Source: Stappia sediminis (GTDB lineage: Bacteria; Pseudomonadota; Alphaproteobacteria; Rhizobiales; Stappiaceae). From it: DNA of 64,000 bases. The notes under the pieces are model-generated. The model was not told where the DNA came from. It worked only from the letters and a program-made list of their open reading frames with translations, and made no database searches. The number at the start of each line of letters is the position of its first letter. The first letter of the stretch is position 1. Both the position numbers and the translations under genes were made by a program. Positions 18,712 to 26,506 of the stretch are shown here, piece by piece. Where the stretch lies: positions 62,001-126,000 of the forward strand of contig NZ_WUMV01000009.1 of assembly GCF_009826895.1 (NCBI RefSeq). Reading direction: 5' to 3'.

Positions 18712-19449
18712 TCATCCAACCGCGGAGAACTGGGGAAACGCCTCGAGCAGCCAATAGGAAAGCGCGGCCATCTGCCCCGTCATGAAGGCGACGCCCGTGA
18801 CGATGAGGAGCACGCCCATCGCCCGTTCGACGGTCATCATGTGCCGCTTGAAGCGCCCCATGAACTTCATGAAGGGGCCTGCGAAAAGTGCCGCTGCAAG
18901 GAACGGCACCCCAAGGCCGAGAGAGTAGGCACCGAGAAGATAGGCACCGCGCAGCACGGTATCCTCCGACCCGGCAATGAAAAGGATTGCCGCGAGGATC
19001 GGCCCGACGCACGGCGTCCATCCGAAGGCGAAGGCAAGACCGATGACATAGGCGCCGACCAGGCCGGCAGGCTTCTTCTCCACCTGGAAGCGGGCTTCGC
19101 GATAGAAAAGCCCTATCTTGAAGACACCGAGAAAATGCAGGCCCATGACAATGATGATGGCGCCAGCGAAATAGGCAAGCGTCTGTACGTGCTGCGTGAC
19201 GAACTGACCGACCAGCGAAGCGCTGGCGCCAAGCGAGACGAAAACGGTCGAAAAACCGAGCACGAAAAGAAGCGCCGTAAGAAAGACGCGCCGCGAATCC
19301 GCCTTTTCCTCGCCCTCGCCCGTCAGTTCGTCCAGGCTGACGCCCGCCAGAAAACCCAGGTATGGCGGAACAAGCGGCAGGACACAGGGCGACACGAACG
19401 AAATGATGCCGGCCACGAACGCACCGAACACCGTAACTTCACTCAACAT
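18712..19449 (-). CDS. ccdA: CcdA/DsbD-type thiol-disulfide transmembrane protein
   Basis: The start at 19449 (MLSEVTVFG) is supported by an upstream AAGGGGA and gives 245 residues with six to seven membrane spans. The family's two conserved cysteines are present in SFVSPCVLPLVPPYL (about residue 22) and FGWTPCVGPIL (about 140). CcdA passes electrons across the inner membrane to periplasmic thioredoxins, for cytochrome c maturation or related reductive steps. It is monocistronic, with a strong terminator, and lies between the two miniature elements. No other cytochrome c maturation gene is nearby. An upstream extension of the frame to 19608 lacks family features. Confidence 0.88.
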   Translation of the reverse strand: MLSEVTVFGAFVAGIISFVSPCVLPLVPPYLGFLAGVSLDELTGEGEEKADSRRVFLTALLFVLGFSTVFVSLGASASLVGQFVTQHVQTLAYFAGAIIIVMGLHFLGVFKIGLFYREARFQVEKKPAGLVGAYVIGLAFAFGWTPCVGPILAAILFIAGSEDTVLRGAYLLGAYSLGLGVPFLAAALFAGPFMKFMGRFKRHMMTVERAMGVLLIVTGVAFMTGQMAALSYWLLEAFPQFSAVG

Positions 19450-19725
19450 GTAACCGCGATCCCCTTTATGGCTTTCACAGTGCCTGGGCACCATCCGCAA
19501 TCGTTCGAGGGCAGGATGCTCCAGGCAACGGTTCGACTGAATTTCCGCGTTCCTAAGGCCATCCCGCATGATCCGCAACGCGCCGAAGTGTCGCTTGGGA
19601 GCGGCCAAGGTCCGCCGGTTATTTGCCGCAGACTATAGGCAGGAGGGAAACCGCAGTCTTCTCAACCTTCTGCGAGCCGCGAGTGAGTATCATGAACCCG
19701 GCTTGCCAGACGGCGTTCGCCGGCG

Positions 19726-20706
19726 TCACTCGTCGTCCAGCCAGCCGCGTTCCACATAATAGCGCCTCGCTCCCGAATGAAGGGGGGCCGTTAGCGAGTC
19801 CCGTATCATCTCGTCGACGCTGAGCTGGGCAAGGGCTGGATGACGGCTTTTGAACGTCTCGAAATCCTCGAACACAGCCTTGACGACCTCATACACGGTA
19901 TCGTCCGAAACGTCCCTCGACGTCACGAACGTCGCACCGACGCCGAAAGTTTCAACGTCTTCGTCGTTATTGTACATGCCCGCCGGAATGACGGCCCTTC
20001 TGTAGTAGGGATATTTTTCGAGGAGATTGTCGACACCCTTTCCGTTCACCGCGACAAGTATCGCCTCGCAGGAGGAAATCGTCTCCTGCGTGAGCGCGGA
20101 CGGATGGCCCACAAGCCAGAAATAACTGTCGATCTTTCCTTCGCAAAGCGCCTGTCCGACATCTGCCGACTTGAGCTGAACGGCTTTGCCCAGCGACTTG
20201 CGATCCACGAGACCTTCGGCTTCCATCACCTCCCAGGTGCCATACTGACCCGAGCCGGGGTTGCCGATGTTGACGCGCTTTCCGGCAATATCCTCCAACC
20301 TGGATATGCCGGCGTCCGCGCGCGCCAGCATGGTCACCGGCTCGGCGTGGAGCGAGAAGACGGCCCGGAGGTCCTCGAACGCTCCTTCGCTCCATTGCCC
20401 CTTGCCCTGATAGGCGTTCGCCTGCACATCGGACTGGACGATGCCGAATTCGCGGGAACCGTCTTCGATCGCCCGGATATTGTCTATCGACCCGCCCGAG
20501 GGTTCGGCAAGGCAGCGGAAACCATGGCTGTCACGGGAATTGTCGACGAGCTGACAGATCGCCAGCCCGGCAGGATAATAGACGCCGGTCACGCCCCCGG
20601 TGCCGATGGAAACGAAATGCCGTTGGTCGACCGCCTGAGCCTGCGGTGTCTGGACGGAAGCTGCTGCGAAACAAAATGCCGCGACGGCTTTTACTATCGG
20701 CCGCAT
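19726..20706 (-). CDS. TAXI-family TRAP transporter solute-binding protein, orphan
   Basis: A 326-residue secreted protein with a signal peptide (cleavage likely after AQA near residue 25). It has the TAXI family signature at the mature N-terminus, IGTGGVTGVYYPAGLAICQLV, and conserved RVNIGNPGSGQYGTWEVM further on. TAXI proteins bind small carboxylates or amino acids such as glutamate for a fused 4TM/12TM TRAP permease. No permease gene lies beside it, so it must work with a distant one or act as a stand-alone sensor or binder. Ligand unknown. Confidence 0.85.
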   Translation of the reverse strand: MRPIVKAVAAFCFAAASVQTPQAQAVDQRHFVSIGTGGVTGVYYPAGLAICQLVDNSRDSHGFRCLAEPSGGSIDNIRAIEDGSREFGIVQSDVQANAYQGKGQWSEGAFEDLRAVFSLHAEPVTMLARADAGISRLEDIAGKRVNIGNPGSGQYGTWEVMEAEGLVDRKSLGKAVQLKSADVGQALCEGKIDSYFWLVGHPSALTQETISSCEAILVAVNGKGVDNLLEKYPYYRRAVIPAGMYNNDEDVETFGVGATFVTSRDVSDDTVYEVVKAVFEDFETFKSRHPALAQLSVDEMIRDSLTAPLHSGARRYYVERGWLDDE

Positions 20707-20891
20707 GCTCCCTCCCGCTCACTGTATTTTGTATTAACCGGTTCGAACGCCTTATCTTGTCGGGCGAACCGGGCATGGGCAACAAACAAATAGGTAAGAA
20801 ATCGCCTTTGCCGATCGGCTACGGACTATCTCGTGCAATGCATCAAAAGTCCGTTATGCTTGCGGGCCTCGTCAGCCTTAGGGTCCATCCC

Positions 20892-21188
20892 CTAACGCGG
20901 CTCATCTGATTCGATCACAGAAAGAACCCGGCTTTTCAGTTCGCCGGCCGACATGCCCTTGCGAAGATCCTCCCGCCATTGATCGATGATCAGCCGCAGC
21001 GGCAGGGTGGTCCGGTCGCTCGGCAGGTTATCGAGATAGCCGGTGAAATACCGTTCCAGCGCTTCCTTATCGAGGAGATTTTGCTCCCAAAGCCCCTGGA
21101 TGAGCACCATCGTCGCCGCGATGTGTCCCTTGACGAATTCCATCTCGACGCTGCTTGCGCCGACGCTCGTCACGTTGTCTTCACTCAT
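20892..21188 (-). CDS. Hypothetical protein, 98 residues
   Basis: I do not recognise this protein. It is small, acidic at the N-terminus and predicted mostly helical (FVKGHIAATMVLIQGLWEQNLL, LPLRLIIDQWREDLRKGMSAGELKSRVL, quoted only in part: IIDQWREDLRKGM). It has no signal peptide or membrane span, and no cysteine. Its codon use looks like that of the neighbours, and AT-richer non-coding sequence borders it on both sides. It lies between the orphan TAXI gene and tRNA-Lys, inside the stretch bounded by the two miniature elements. Confidence 0.6.
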   Translation of the reverse strand: MSEDNVTSVGASSVEMEFVKGHIAATMVLIQGLWEQNLLDKEALERYFTGYLDNLPSDRTTLPLRLIIDQWREDLRKGMSAGELKSRVLSVIESDEPR

Positions 21189-21419
21189 GCCAATTTCAGC
21201 CCCGCGAGATCATTAGACCGCATCTAGCCTTTTCTTCTGTACGGATCACATGACGACCGGATCAATTTTCCGAAATTTCACTCGGATCATGGCGATCAGC
21301 AGGGCAAACGCGAGTTCCGGCTCGATAACCACGTCTTTCGCTCATCCGGGACTTGCCCTCGCCCGAACGAGTCGCTATGTCTTCGCTCCATCGACGGACA
21401 CCGTTCCGGAGCTTGGTGA

Positions 21420-21495
21420 GAGCCTGTAGCTCAGTTGGTAGAGCAACTGACTTTTAATCAGTAGGTCCAGGGTTCGAGCCCCTGCGGGCTCACCA
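21420..21495 (+). tRNA. tRNA-Lys (anticodon TTT), CCA encoded
   Basis: A full cloverleaf can be drawn. The acceptor stem GAGCCTG (21420-21426) pairs with CGGGCTC (21485-21491), and there is a D arm with AGTTGGTAGA. The anticodon stem ACTGA/TCAGT carries loop CTTTTAA, anticodon TTT, and a T arm with GTTCGAGC follows. The discriminator A is followed by an encoded CCA (21493-21495). I looked for a repeat of its 3' end elsewhere in the window, as an integrase would leave, and saw none. Confidence 0.97.
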
Positions 21496-21815
21496 TAGTT
21501 CCCCCAAACATAACGAACAGTTGGACTTTCGGGTAACGGGAAAACCCGTGCGGCGGGTACCTTTCTTGAGGCCACCGAACGGTCATTCAACCATTCGGGC
21601 TGCGCCCAACTGCCCTACCCTCGGCTGGCTATATCCGCCATTCCGGTTTCCCCCAGCAGCCTTGCCTTTCCCACATGCCTGGCTGGCCCCCGGCACCTGC
21701 GTTTTTCGACCTCAGCATATCCCGCGAAATCCAAATCCGATTTCGCGACAAGGATTTGCTCAAGACGGAATTCCTTGCCATGCGCTGAATGGTCGAAAGC
21801 TGCAGACCGAACCGT
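21496..21815. other. Gene-free stretch after tRNA-Lys
   Basis: 320 bases between the tRNA and the 3' end of the DUF2127 gene. I see no convincing coding frame, terminator or repeat. The open frames here are short and lack ribosome sites. There is no att-like repeat of the tRNA end. Confidence 0.5.
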
Positions 21816-22298
21816 TTAATCGACTGGAAGATGCTTCCGCAAAAGCCGCCATTCATGCCAGACGAGAACGATAACGATGAGATCGAAGACAGTCAGCAGG
21901 ATCAGCCCGAAAGAGCGGGTATAGCTGTAGCGGTAGAGCTGATAGACGATGAACGCGCCGAGGGCGACCAGCGACAGGGGATAGGCGACGAGTTTCTCAC
22001 GCAACAACCCGACCACCAGGAAGATTTTGATCAAACCATGGCTGATCAGGTAGAAGGCATAAAAGGACTCGCTGGCCCCGGTCAGTTGCTGTGCCGCATT
22101 CACCAAGTGCGTGGCAACAAAATCCCTGGGATCTTCGGTCAGCTCCTCCTGGGTCAGAAAATTTACCCAATGAAGTATCTCCGGTGCCGAGACCAGATAG
22201 AACACAAATCCGCCAACGATCTCGGTCAGCGCGTGCAATCCTTTGAGAATGACACTGAATCTGAAGACTTGATGGATACGGCGCTCATTGACTTGCAT
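21816..22298 (-). CDS. DUF2127 family membrane protein
   Basis: From the methionine at 22298 (MQVNERRIHQVF) the product has 160 residues and about four membrane spans. The family features are an N-terminal RxxHxxFRxSVILKGLHALxE pattern and a central SHGLIKIFLVVGLLREKLVAYP block, ending near VWHEWRLL. DUF2127 proteins have no established function; fused versions occur with other membrane domains. An upstream extension to 22385 lacks family character. It sits in the accessory-looking stretch between tRNA-Lys and miniature element copy 2. Confidence 0.82.
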   Translation of the reverse strand: MQVNERRIHQVFRFSVILKGLHALTEIVGGFVFYLVSAPEILHWVNFLTQEELTEDPRDFVATHLVNAAQQLTGASESFYAFYLISHGLIKIFLVVGLLREKLVAYPLSLVALGAFIVYQLYRYSYTRSFGLILLTVFDLIVIVLVWHEWRLLRKHLPVD

Positions 22299-22555
22299 AC
22301 CGTGACCGACCCCATTTAACGAACTGCAAGCAATGGACGCCGCGGTCGGGCTATGCCCCAGTGCGCGCGTGAGGCATCGGAGCACTATGTGTCAGCGGTA
22401 ATACCGTGTCTGCGTGACCGACTTTCTGTTGCCGAACTGCGTGCCCCGCTCATCCTGCCCTTGGCAAGCACTCTCTTCATACCCGCATTTTCCCAACCGG
22501 TTTTCCTTTTCCGCGCCCGGAATAACCATACGGTGCTTGCGTTTTTGAATAGGCT

Positions 22556-22820
22556 AGGGTCTGGACCCATAAAATTGATGCAAATGGCACCTGAAACGGC
22601 AAAGAAGTGCACGGAGAAGGGCGCGGAGCGGGTCGGGCACCCGGTCAAGCCCTTCGACGCGGCAGATCGAAGCCGTTTCGGTGTCTCGAAGATATGGCCG
22701 ATTTGGCCGGCTACTTTGTCGCAAGATCTTGAAAACCGGCCTGGTTTCCTGCGCTCTTGCTCCTCGTATCCAACCAAATCGGCTCATACCATTTCCGTCA
22801 ATTTTATGGGTCCAGACCCT
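22556..22820. mobile_element. 265-bp miniature inverted-repeat element, copy 2 (inverted relative to copy 1)
   Basis: Same length as the copy at 18351-18615 and alignable to it over the full length when reverse-complemented. It shares the internal GCCGGCCAAATCGGCC and the block TTTGCCGTTTCAGGTGCCAT. Its ends read AGGGTCTGGACCCATA and differ from copy 1 at arm positions 7, 13 and 16, in both arms alike. TA flanks both sides (22555-22556, 22820-22821). It lies in non-coding sequence. The interior frames differ from copy 1, so no gene is proposed. Confidence 0.88.
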
Positions 22821-23130
22821 AATAGCTTGCAAATCAAAATTCTGGCTTGGGCTGCAGGTTGGTTAATTTAAAATAAGAGATGCTTTGTGGCCGTGCAATT
22901 ACTTAAGGTCTTTTACTTATTTCTGGCAATTATCGGAAAATAAAATCGCCCTGTGTGGTAAGCTGCGAAGGTAGTCCATTGTATCCGACTTGAGTGCAAC
23001 CAGAGCGTTTTCCGTAGAAGCCTGATCGCTTTCGTAACCGGATTTCGCTCCAGCATCAAAATCCTGCGCATACCCTGGTCGCTATTTCCAATTCTTGTTC
23101 GACAGGATATGCGCTAAGGGAGGATAAACC
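22821..23130. other. Gene-free leader of the GYD-domain gene
   Basis: 310 bases, AT-richer than average, between miniature element copy 2 and the GYD gene. I see no gene. A strong ribosome-binding site GGGAGG at 23118-23123 belongs to the gene that follows. The promoter could not be fixed. Confidence 0.5.
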
Positions 23131-23457
23131 ATGGCTCTTTACCTGTATCAGGGCGCTTACACCTCCGAATCCTGGGCCGCGCAGCTCGCCGATCCCCAAA
23201 ACCGGGTCGAAACTGTTGGAAGGGCGGTTTGCGAATCCGTTGGCGGCAGGCTTGTCGGCGGATGGCTCTCATTTGGCGAATTCGACATCGTCCTGATCAT
23301 GGATGTTCCGGACAATGTCAGCATCGCCGCGATCGGCATGGCCGTCGGGGCCGGCGGCGCCATGAAATCCAGCAAAACAACGGTGTTAATGAGCGGGGAT
23401 GACGGGGTGGCCGCGCTCCGCAAGGCATCTTCCGTCACCTACAAGCCGAAGAAATAG
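23131..23457 (+). CDS. GYD-domain protein
   Basis: A 108-residue protein preceded by a strong GGGAGG site. The GYD family pattern is clear: LYLYQGAYTSESWAAQLADPQNR at the N-terminus (seen as YQGAYTSESWAAQ), GGRLVGGWLSFGEFDIVLIMDVPD in the middle (GEFDIVLIMD), and a Thr-rich strand KTTVLMSGDDG. These small proteins have a dimeric ferredoxin-like fold and no proven reaction. It is convergent with the cox operon; the two 3' ends share a hairpin at 23496-23522. A link to CO metabolism is only suggested by position. Confidence 0.8.
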   Translation: MALYLYQGAYTSESWAAQLADPQNRVETVGRAVCESVGGRLVGGWLSFGEFDIVLIMDVPDNVSIAAIGMAVGAGGAMKSSKTTVLMSGDDGVAALRKASSVTYKPKK

Positions 23458-23495
23458 CATTTAAACTTCGAAACAAGCGGATACATGGCACTCTC

Positions 23496-23522
23496 CCCGG
23501 AGGCGAATGCCGCTTCCGGGGC
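23496..23522. terminator. Hairpin between the convergent GYD and cox genes
   Basis: An 11-bp stem with one G-T pair (23496-23506 with 23512-23522) and a 5-base loop lies in the 103-base gap between the two stop codons. There is no clear T run on either strand, so it may be a weak bidirectional terminator or an mRNA end-stabilising hairpin. Confidence 0.5.
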
Positions 23523-23560
23523 GCACTCAATCGTCCTTTGAAAACAGGGCGTGCAAATAT

Positions 23561-24373
23561 TCAACTTTCAGCCGAGATCAATCCGTTTTCGGCCTTTCCA
23601 GCGTTACGGCGTCGAACGATCTCGGCAAGAATCGAAATGGCGATCTCTCCCGGGTCCACCCCGCCAAGATCGAGCCCGGCAGGAGAAACCAGGCGGGCGA
23701 GACGATCGGGCGCAATTCCGCTATCCGCCAGTTTCTGCTTCAGAAATTCCGCTTTGCGCCTGCTGGCGACCATGGCCACATACTCTGCCGGAGATTCAAT
23801 CGCGGAGCGCAGGGCCGCGAGATCGCCTTCGCCCTGGGTCGCGACGACGACGAAGTCGCTCGCCGATAGCCCGAGCCCCGATAGATCGGCATTTTCAATT
23901 GGCCGGAACGTTCCGCCATGCTCATCGAGATCGCCGCTGCCTGCGATGTCGTAACCGAGCAATGCGGCATGGCGCGCTACCGCCCGGGCGATCGGCGTTT
24001 TCCCGAAGATCACCACCATTGGCGGCCTGCGGTATGGTTCGAGCAGGATATCGACGGTGCCGCCCGACGGACAGCCGCTCTTGTAAAGCCTTACCCCGTC
24101 ATCATCCTCCAGCGATACGACAGTCTCCGACGGCTTGACCCGGATGATGCCAGGCTCTCCCGATGCCAGGGCCTCCGCGGCCGCCTTGCGGGCAGCACCT
24201 TGCACGCATCCTCCACCAAGATGGCCGATGATCTCACCCGTATCCGTGATCGCCGCCTTGCAGCCGGCCTTGGCGGCCGTCACTCCGGCGGCGCGCAGGA
24301 CGGTGGCGATGCAGAACGGCTTTCCCACTGAACGGAGGCGTTCGATCGTGTCGAAGATATCGAAATTCGTCAT
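23561..24373 (-). CDS. coxF: XdhC/CoxF family molybdoenzyme maturation factor
   Basis: A protein of 270 residues from the ATG at 24373 (a TTG five codons upstream is an alternative). It has the XdhC N-terminal domain with GHLGGGCVQGAARKAA (about residue 50) and conserved CPSGG, and a C-terminal Rossmann-type domain starting VVIFGKTPIARAVARHA. XdhC-like proteins insert or protect the modified molybdenum cofactor of xanthine-oxidase-family enzymes; CoxF is implicated in CODH active-site maturation. It is the last gene of coxMSLDEF. Confidence 0.88.
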   Translation of the reverse strand: MTNFDIFDTIERLRSVGKPFCIATVLRAAGVTAAKAGCKAAITDTGEIIGHLGGGCVQGAARKAAAEALASGEPGIIRVKPSETVVSLEDDDGVRLYKSGCPSGGTVDILLEPYRRPPMVVIFGKTPIARAVARHAALLGYDIAGSGDLDEHGGTFRPIENADLSGLGLSASDFVVVATQGEGDLAALRSAIESPAEYVAMVASRRKAEFLKQKLADSGIAPDRLARLVSPAGLDLGGVDPGEIAISILAEIVRRRNAGKAENGLISAES

Positions 24374-24384
24374 GTTGCCGACTT

Positions 24385-25578
24385 TCAAAGCTTTGCGAAT
24401 TCATCCTCAAGGGCCGCCAGCGCCTCAAGGGTATTTGCAGGCAGATGCGCATCGAGATAGGGAAGTGCCGCGCTCATTCCGGCTGCGACCGGCGCGTAAT
24501 TTCGCCAGCCCTTGAGCGGATTGAGCCAGACGATCCGCCCCGCCTTCCTGCGAATGCGCGCAAGGGCGGCCGCCAGTTGCCGAGGCTGGGAAGTGCAGTA
24601 CCCATCGGAAAGAATGATCACGACCGTCCGCTTGTTAAGCGCCCTTGCGGCATAGGCGTCGGCAAAGGCGCCCAGCGAGCCGGCAATGTCCGTTCCCCCG
24701 CCGAAACCTTCCGCCATGAGGGAAAGGCGCGCTGCCGAACGCAGCGCATCCCGGTCACGCAGCGCCGGCGTTACCCTCATCAATCGCGTATGGAAAAGAT
24801 AGGCTTCGGTTGCCCCGTCAGCGCCCACAAGCCCCTTCACGAACGACAGGAATACGCGCGCATAAACCGACATCGAGCCCGAAACATCGGCAAGCGCCAC
24901 GATCCGCATCGGGCGGTCGGGCCGGCGCTTGAACGTGAGATCGACCGGGTCTCCGCCTCGCGCGAGGCTCTTGCGGATGATGCGCCGCAAGTCCGGAGCC
25001 TTGCCTCTGCGCGCGGCCTTGCGACGGCGGGAGCGCCTGTCTCGAATCGCGCGGGCAAGATCATGCGCGATGATCTCAGCCCGGCGGAGCGTGTCCTCAT
25101 CAACCAGTTCGCGCAGATCGCGGCGGGTCAGCGCATCGGTGCGCGTGGCAAGAAGGCGGCCTTCCGTGCCTTCCGTCGCTTCGTCGCCCAATCCGGTCGA
25201 GCTGGCCTCGGGTTCGGCGGGCGTATTTCCATTCGCCTCTTCGCCGAAATGCGGCTGCCAGATCGTCGGGCGGCGCGACTGTGTCCGGATATGAGCCGAT
25301 TGCCGTGCGTCCCGGCGCTGCCGGCCCGCATTGAACCAGTAGGCGTCGAACAGGTCGTCGAACTTGCGCCAATCCTCCGCACCGGCCGCAATCAGCGTCT
25401 TGAACGCCATTCGCGCCTGATCCGGATCAAGCACATCGATGCGCGTAAGTGCGGCAAGCGCATCCGCCGTTTCGCCCGGTCCCGCCTTCATGCCGTTCAT
25501 GCGAAGGTGCGCAATGAAGCCGGAAACCCGCTCCGCGACACCGGCTGCGCGCTCGGGAAAGCGGGTAATCGCGCTCAT
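24385..25578 (-). CDS. coxE: CoxE, von Willebrand factor A domain protein
   Basis: A 397-residue cytoplasmic protein with a C-terminal VWA domain. The metal-ion-dependent adhesion site is intact in ALADVSGSMSVYAR (DxSxS), with the later GGGTDI threonine and SDGYCT aspartate. In the form I CODH system, CoxE works with the AAA+ protein CoxD in building the Mo/Cu/S active site. The Arg/Ser-rich middle (about residues 175-215) looks flexible. Its start overlaps the coxD stop by four bases (ATGA), indicating translational coupling. Confidence 0.92.
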   Translation of the reverse strand: MSAITRFPERAAGVAERVSGFIAHLRMNGMKAGPGETADALAALTRIDVLDPDQARMAFKTLIAAGAEDWRKFDDLFDAYWFNAGRQRRDARQSAHIRTQSRRPTIWQPHFGEEANGNTPAEPEASSTGLGDEATEGTEGRLLATRTDALTRRDLRELVDEDTLRRAEIIAHDLARAIRDRRSRRRKAARRGKAPDLRRIIRKSLARGGDPVDLTFKRRPDRPMRIVALADVSGSMSVYARVFLSFVKGLVGADGATEAYLFHTRLMRVTPALRDRDALRSAARLSLMAEGFGGGTDIAGSLGAFADAYAARALNKRTVVIILSDGYCTSQPRQLAAALARIRRKAGRIVWLNPLKGWRNYAPVAAGMSAALPYLDAHLPANTLEALAALEDEFAKL

Positions 25579-26447
25579 GCCGCCTTGCCTATCAGTCGCT
25601 GGAGCACTTCGCCCGGCACGGCGTCCCGGTCCGCCGCCGTCTTGAGCAGGCAGACGATGCTTGCCTGTACCGCGGCCGGATCGTCATTGAGATCGTTTAT
25701 GCCGAGCCCCGAGATCGCCGCCGCCCAGTCGAGCATTTCCGCGACACCCGGTTTCTTCTCCAATTCCTCACGCCTCAGCGCCTGAACGACACCGACGATC
25801 TGCGCGGCAAGGCGCGGTTCCAGTTCCGGCCCGCGCCGGGCCAGGATCGCCAGTTCCGTCTCCCGGTCGGGATAGGAGATATAGGCGTAGAGGCAGCGCC
25901 GGCGCAGCGCGTCGGAAAGGTCGCGCGCTCCATTCGCCGTCAGGATGACCATCGGGCGTGATTTGGCTTGAATCGTGCCGAGCTCCGGAACGGAAACCTG
26001 AAAATCGGACAGAATTTCGAGCAAATAGGCTTCGAATTCCTCATCCGCACGGTCGATCTCGTCGATCAGCAGAACGGGAGGCTCATCTTGTGAAATCGCC
26101 TCAAGGAGCGGGCGCCGAAGCAGGTATTTTTCCGAAAAAAGCCGTTCTTCGACGGCATCGGCCGCTTCATTCTCTCCGGCCGCGCGGATCGCCAGCAACT
26201 GGCGCTGGTAGTTCCATTCGTAGATCGCCGCCGAAGCATCGAGCCCTTCGTAGCATTGCAGCCTGATCATCCGCGCGCCGCGCACGTCCGCCAAAGCCTT
26301 GGCGATTTCCGTCTTGCCGACGCCTGCCGGCCCCTCCAGAAGAAGCGGCCGCCCAAGAGACAGCGCCAGATAGAGCGCCATGGCAAGGCTTTCATCCGCG
26401 ACATAGCCTGCCTCGGCAAGTTGTGATTGCAGTTCCCTATGGTTCAT
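25575..26447 (-). CDS. coxD: CoxD, MoxR-type AAA+ ATPase
   Basis: A 290-residue AAA+ ATPase from the ATG at 26447. Walker A is LLLEGPAGVGKTEIAKAL (about residues 35-52) and Walker B VLLIDEIDRAD, with sensor 1 in MVILTANGARDLSDALRRR. CoxD is the membrane-associated chaperone ATPase that, with CoxE, is needed for sulfuration and copper insertion at the CODH active site. It lies 59 bases after coxL and overlaps coxE by four bases. Confidence 0.93.
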   Translation of the reverse strand: MNHRELQSQLAEAGYVADESLAMALYLALSLGRPLLLEGPAGVGKTEIAKALADVRGARMIRLQCYEGLDASAAIYEWNYQRQLLAIRAAGENEAADAVEERLFSEKYLLRRPLLEAISQDEPPVLLIDEIDRADEEFEAYLLEILSDFQVSVPELGTIQAKSRPMVILTANGARDLSDALRRRCLYAYISYPDRETELAILARRGPELEPRLAAQIVGVVQALRREELEKKPGVAEMLDWAAAISGLGINDLNDDPAAVQASIVCLLKTAADRDAVPGEVLQRLIGKAA

Positions 26448-26506
26448 TCCAGGCAACCTTTCAGGCGGCGCACGCCCGCAAAACGCGGGCGTGCAGCCGC
26501 TGGTTC

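Noticed and set aside
21375-21590. 71-codon minus-strand frame across the tRNA
   Set aside because: It is antisense to tRNA-Lys and gives the familiar spurious ARTLDLLIKSQLLYQLSY peptide.
21420-21815. Possible integrative-element attachment site at tRNA-Lys
   Set aside because: I found no repeat of the tRNA 3' end in the window and no integrase gene.
24445-25785. 446-codon plus-strand frame antisense to coxE/coxD
   Set aside because: It is a shadow of coxE and coxD, Arg-rich and without recognisable motifs.
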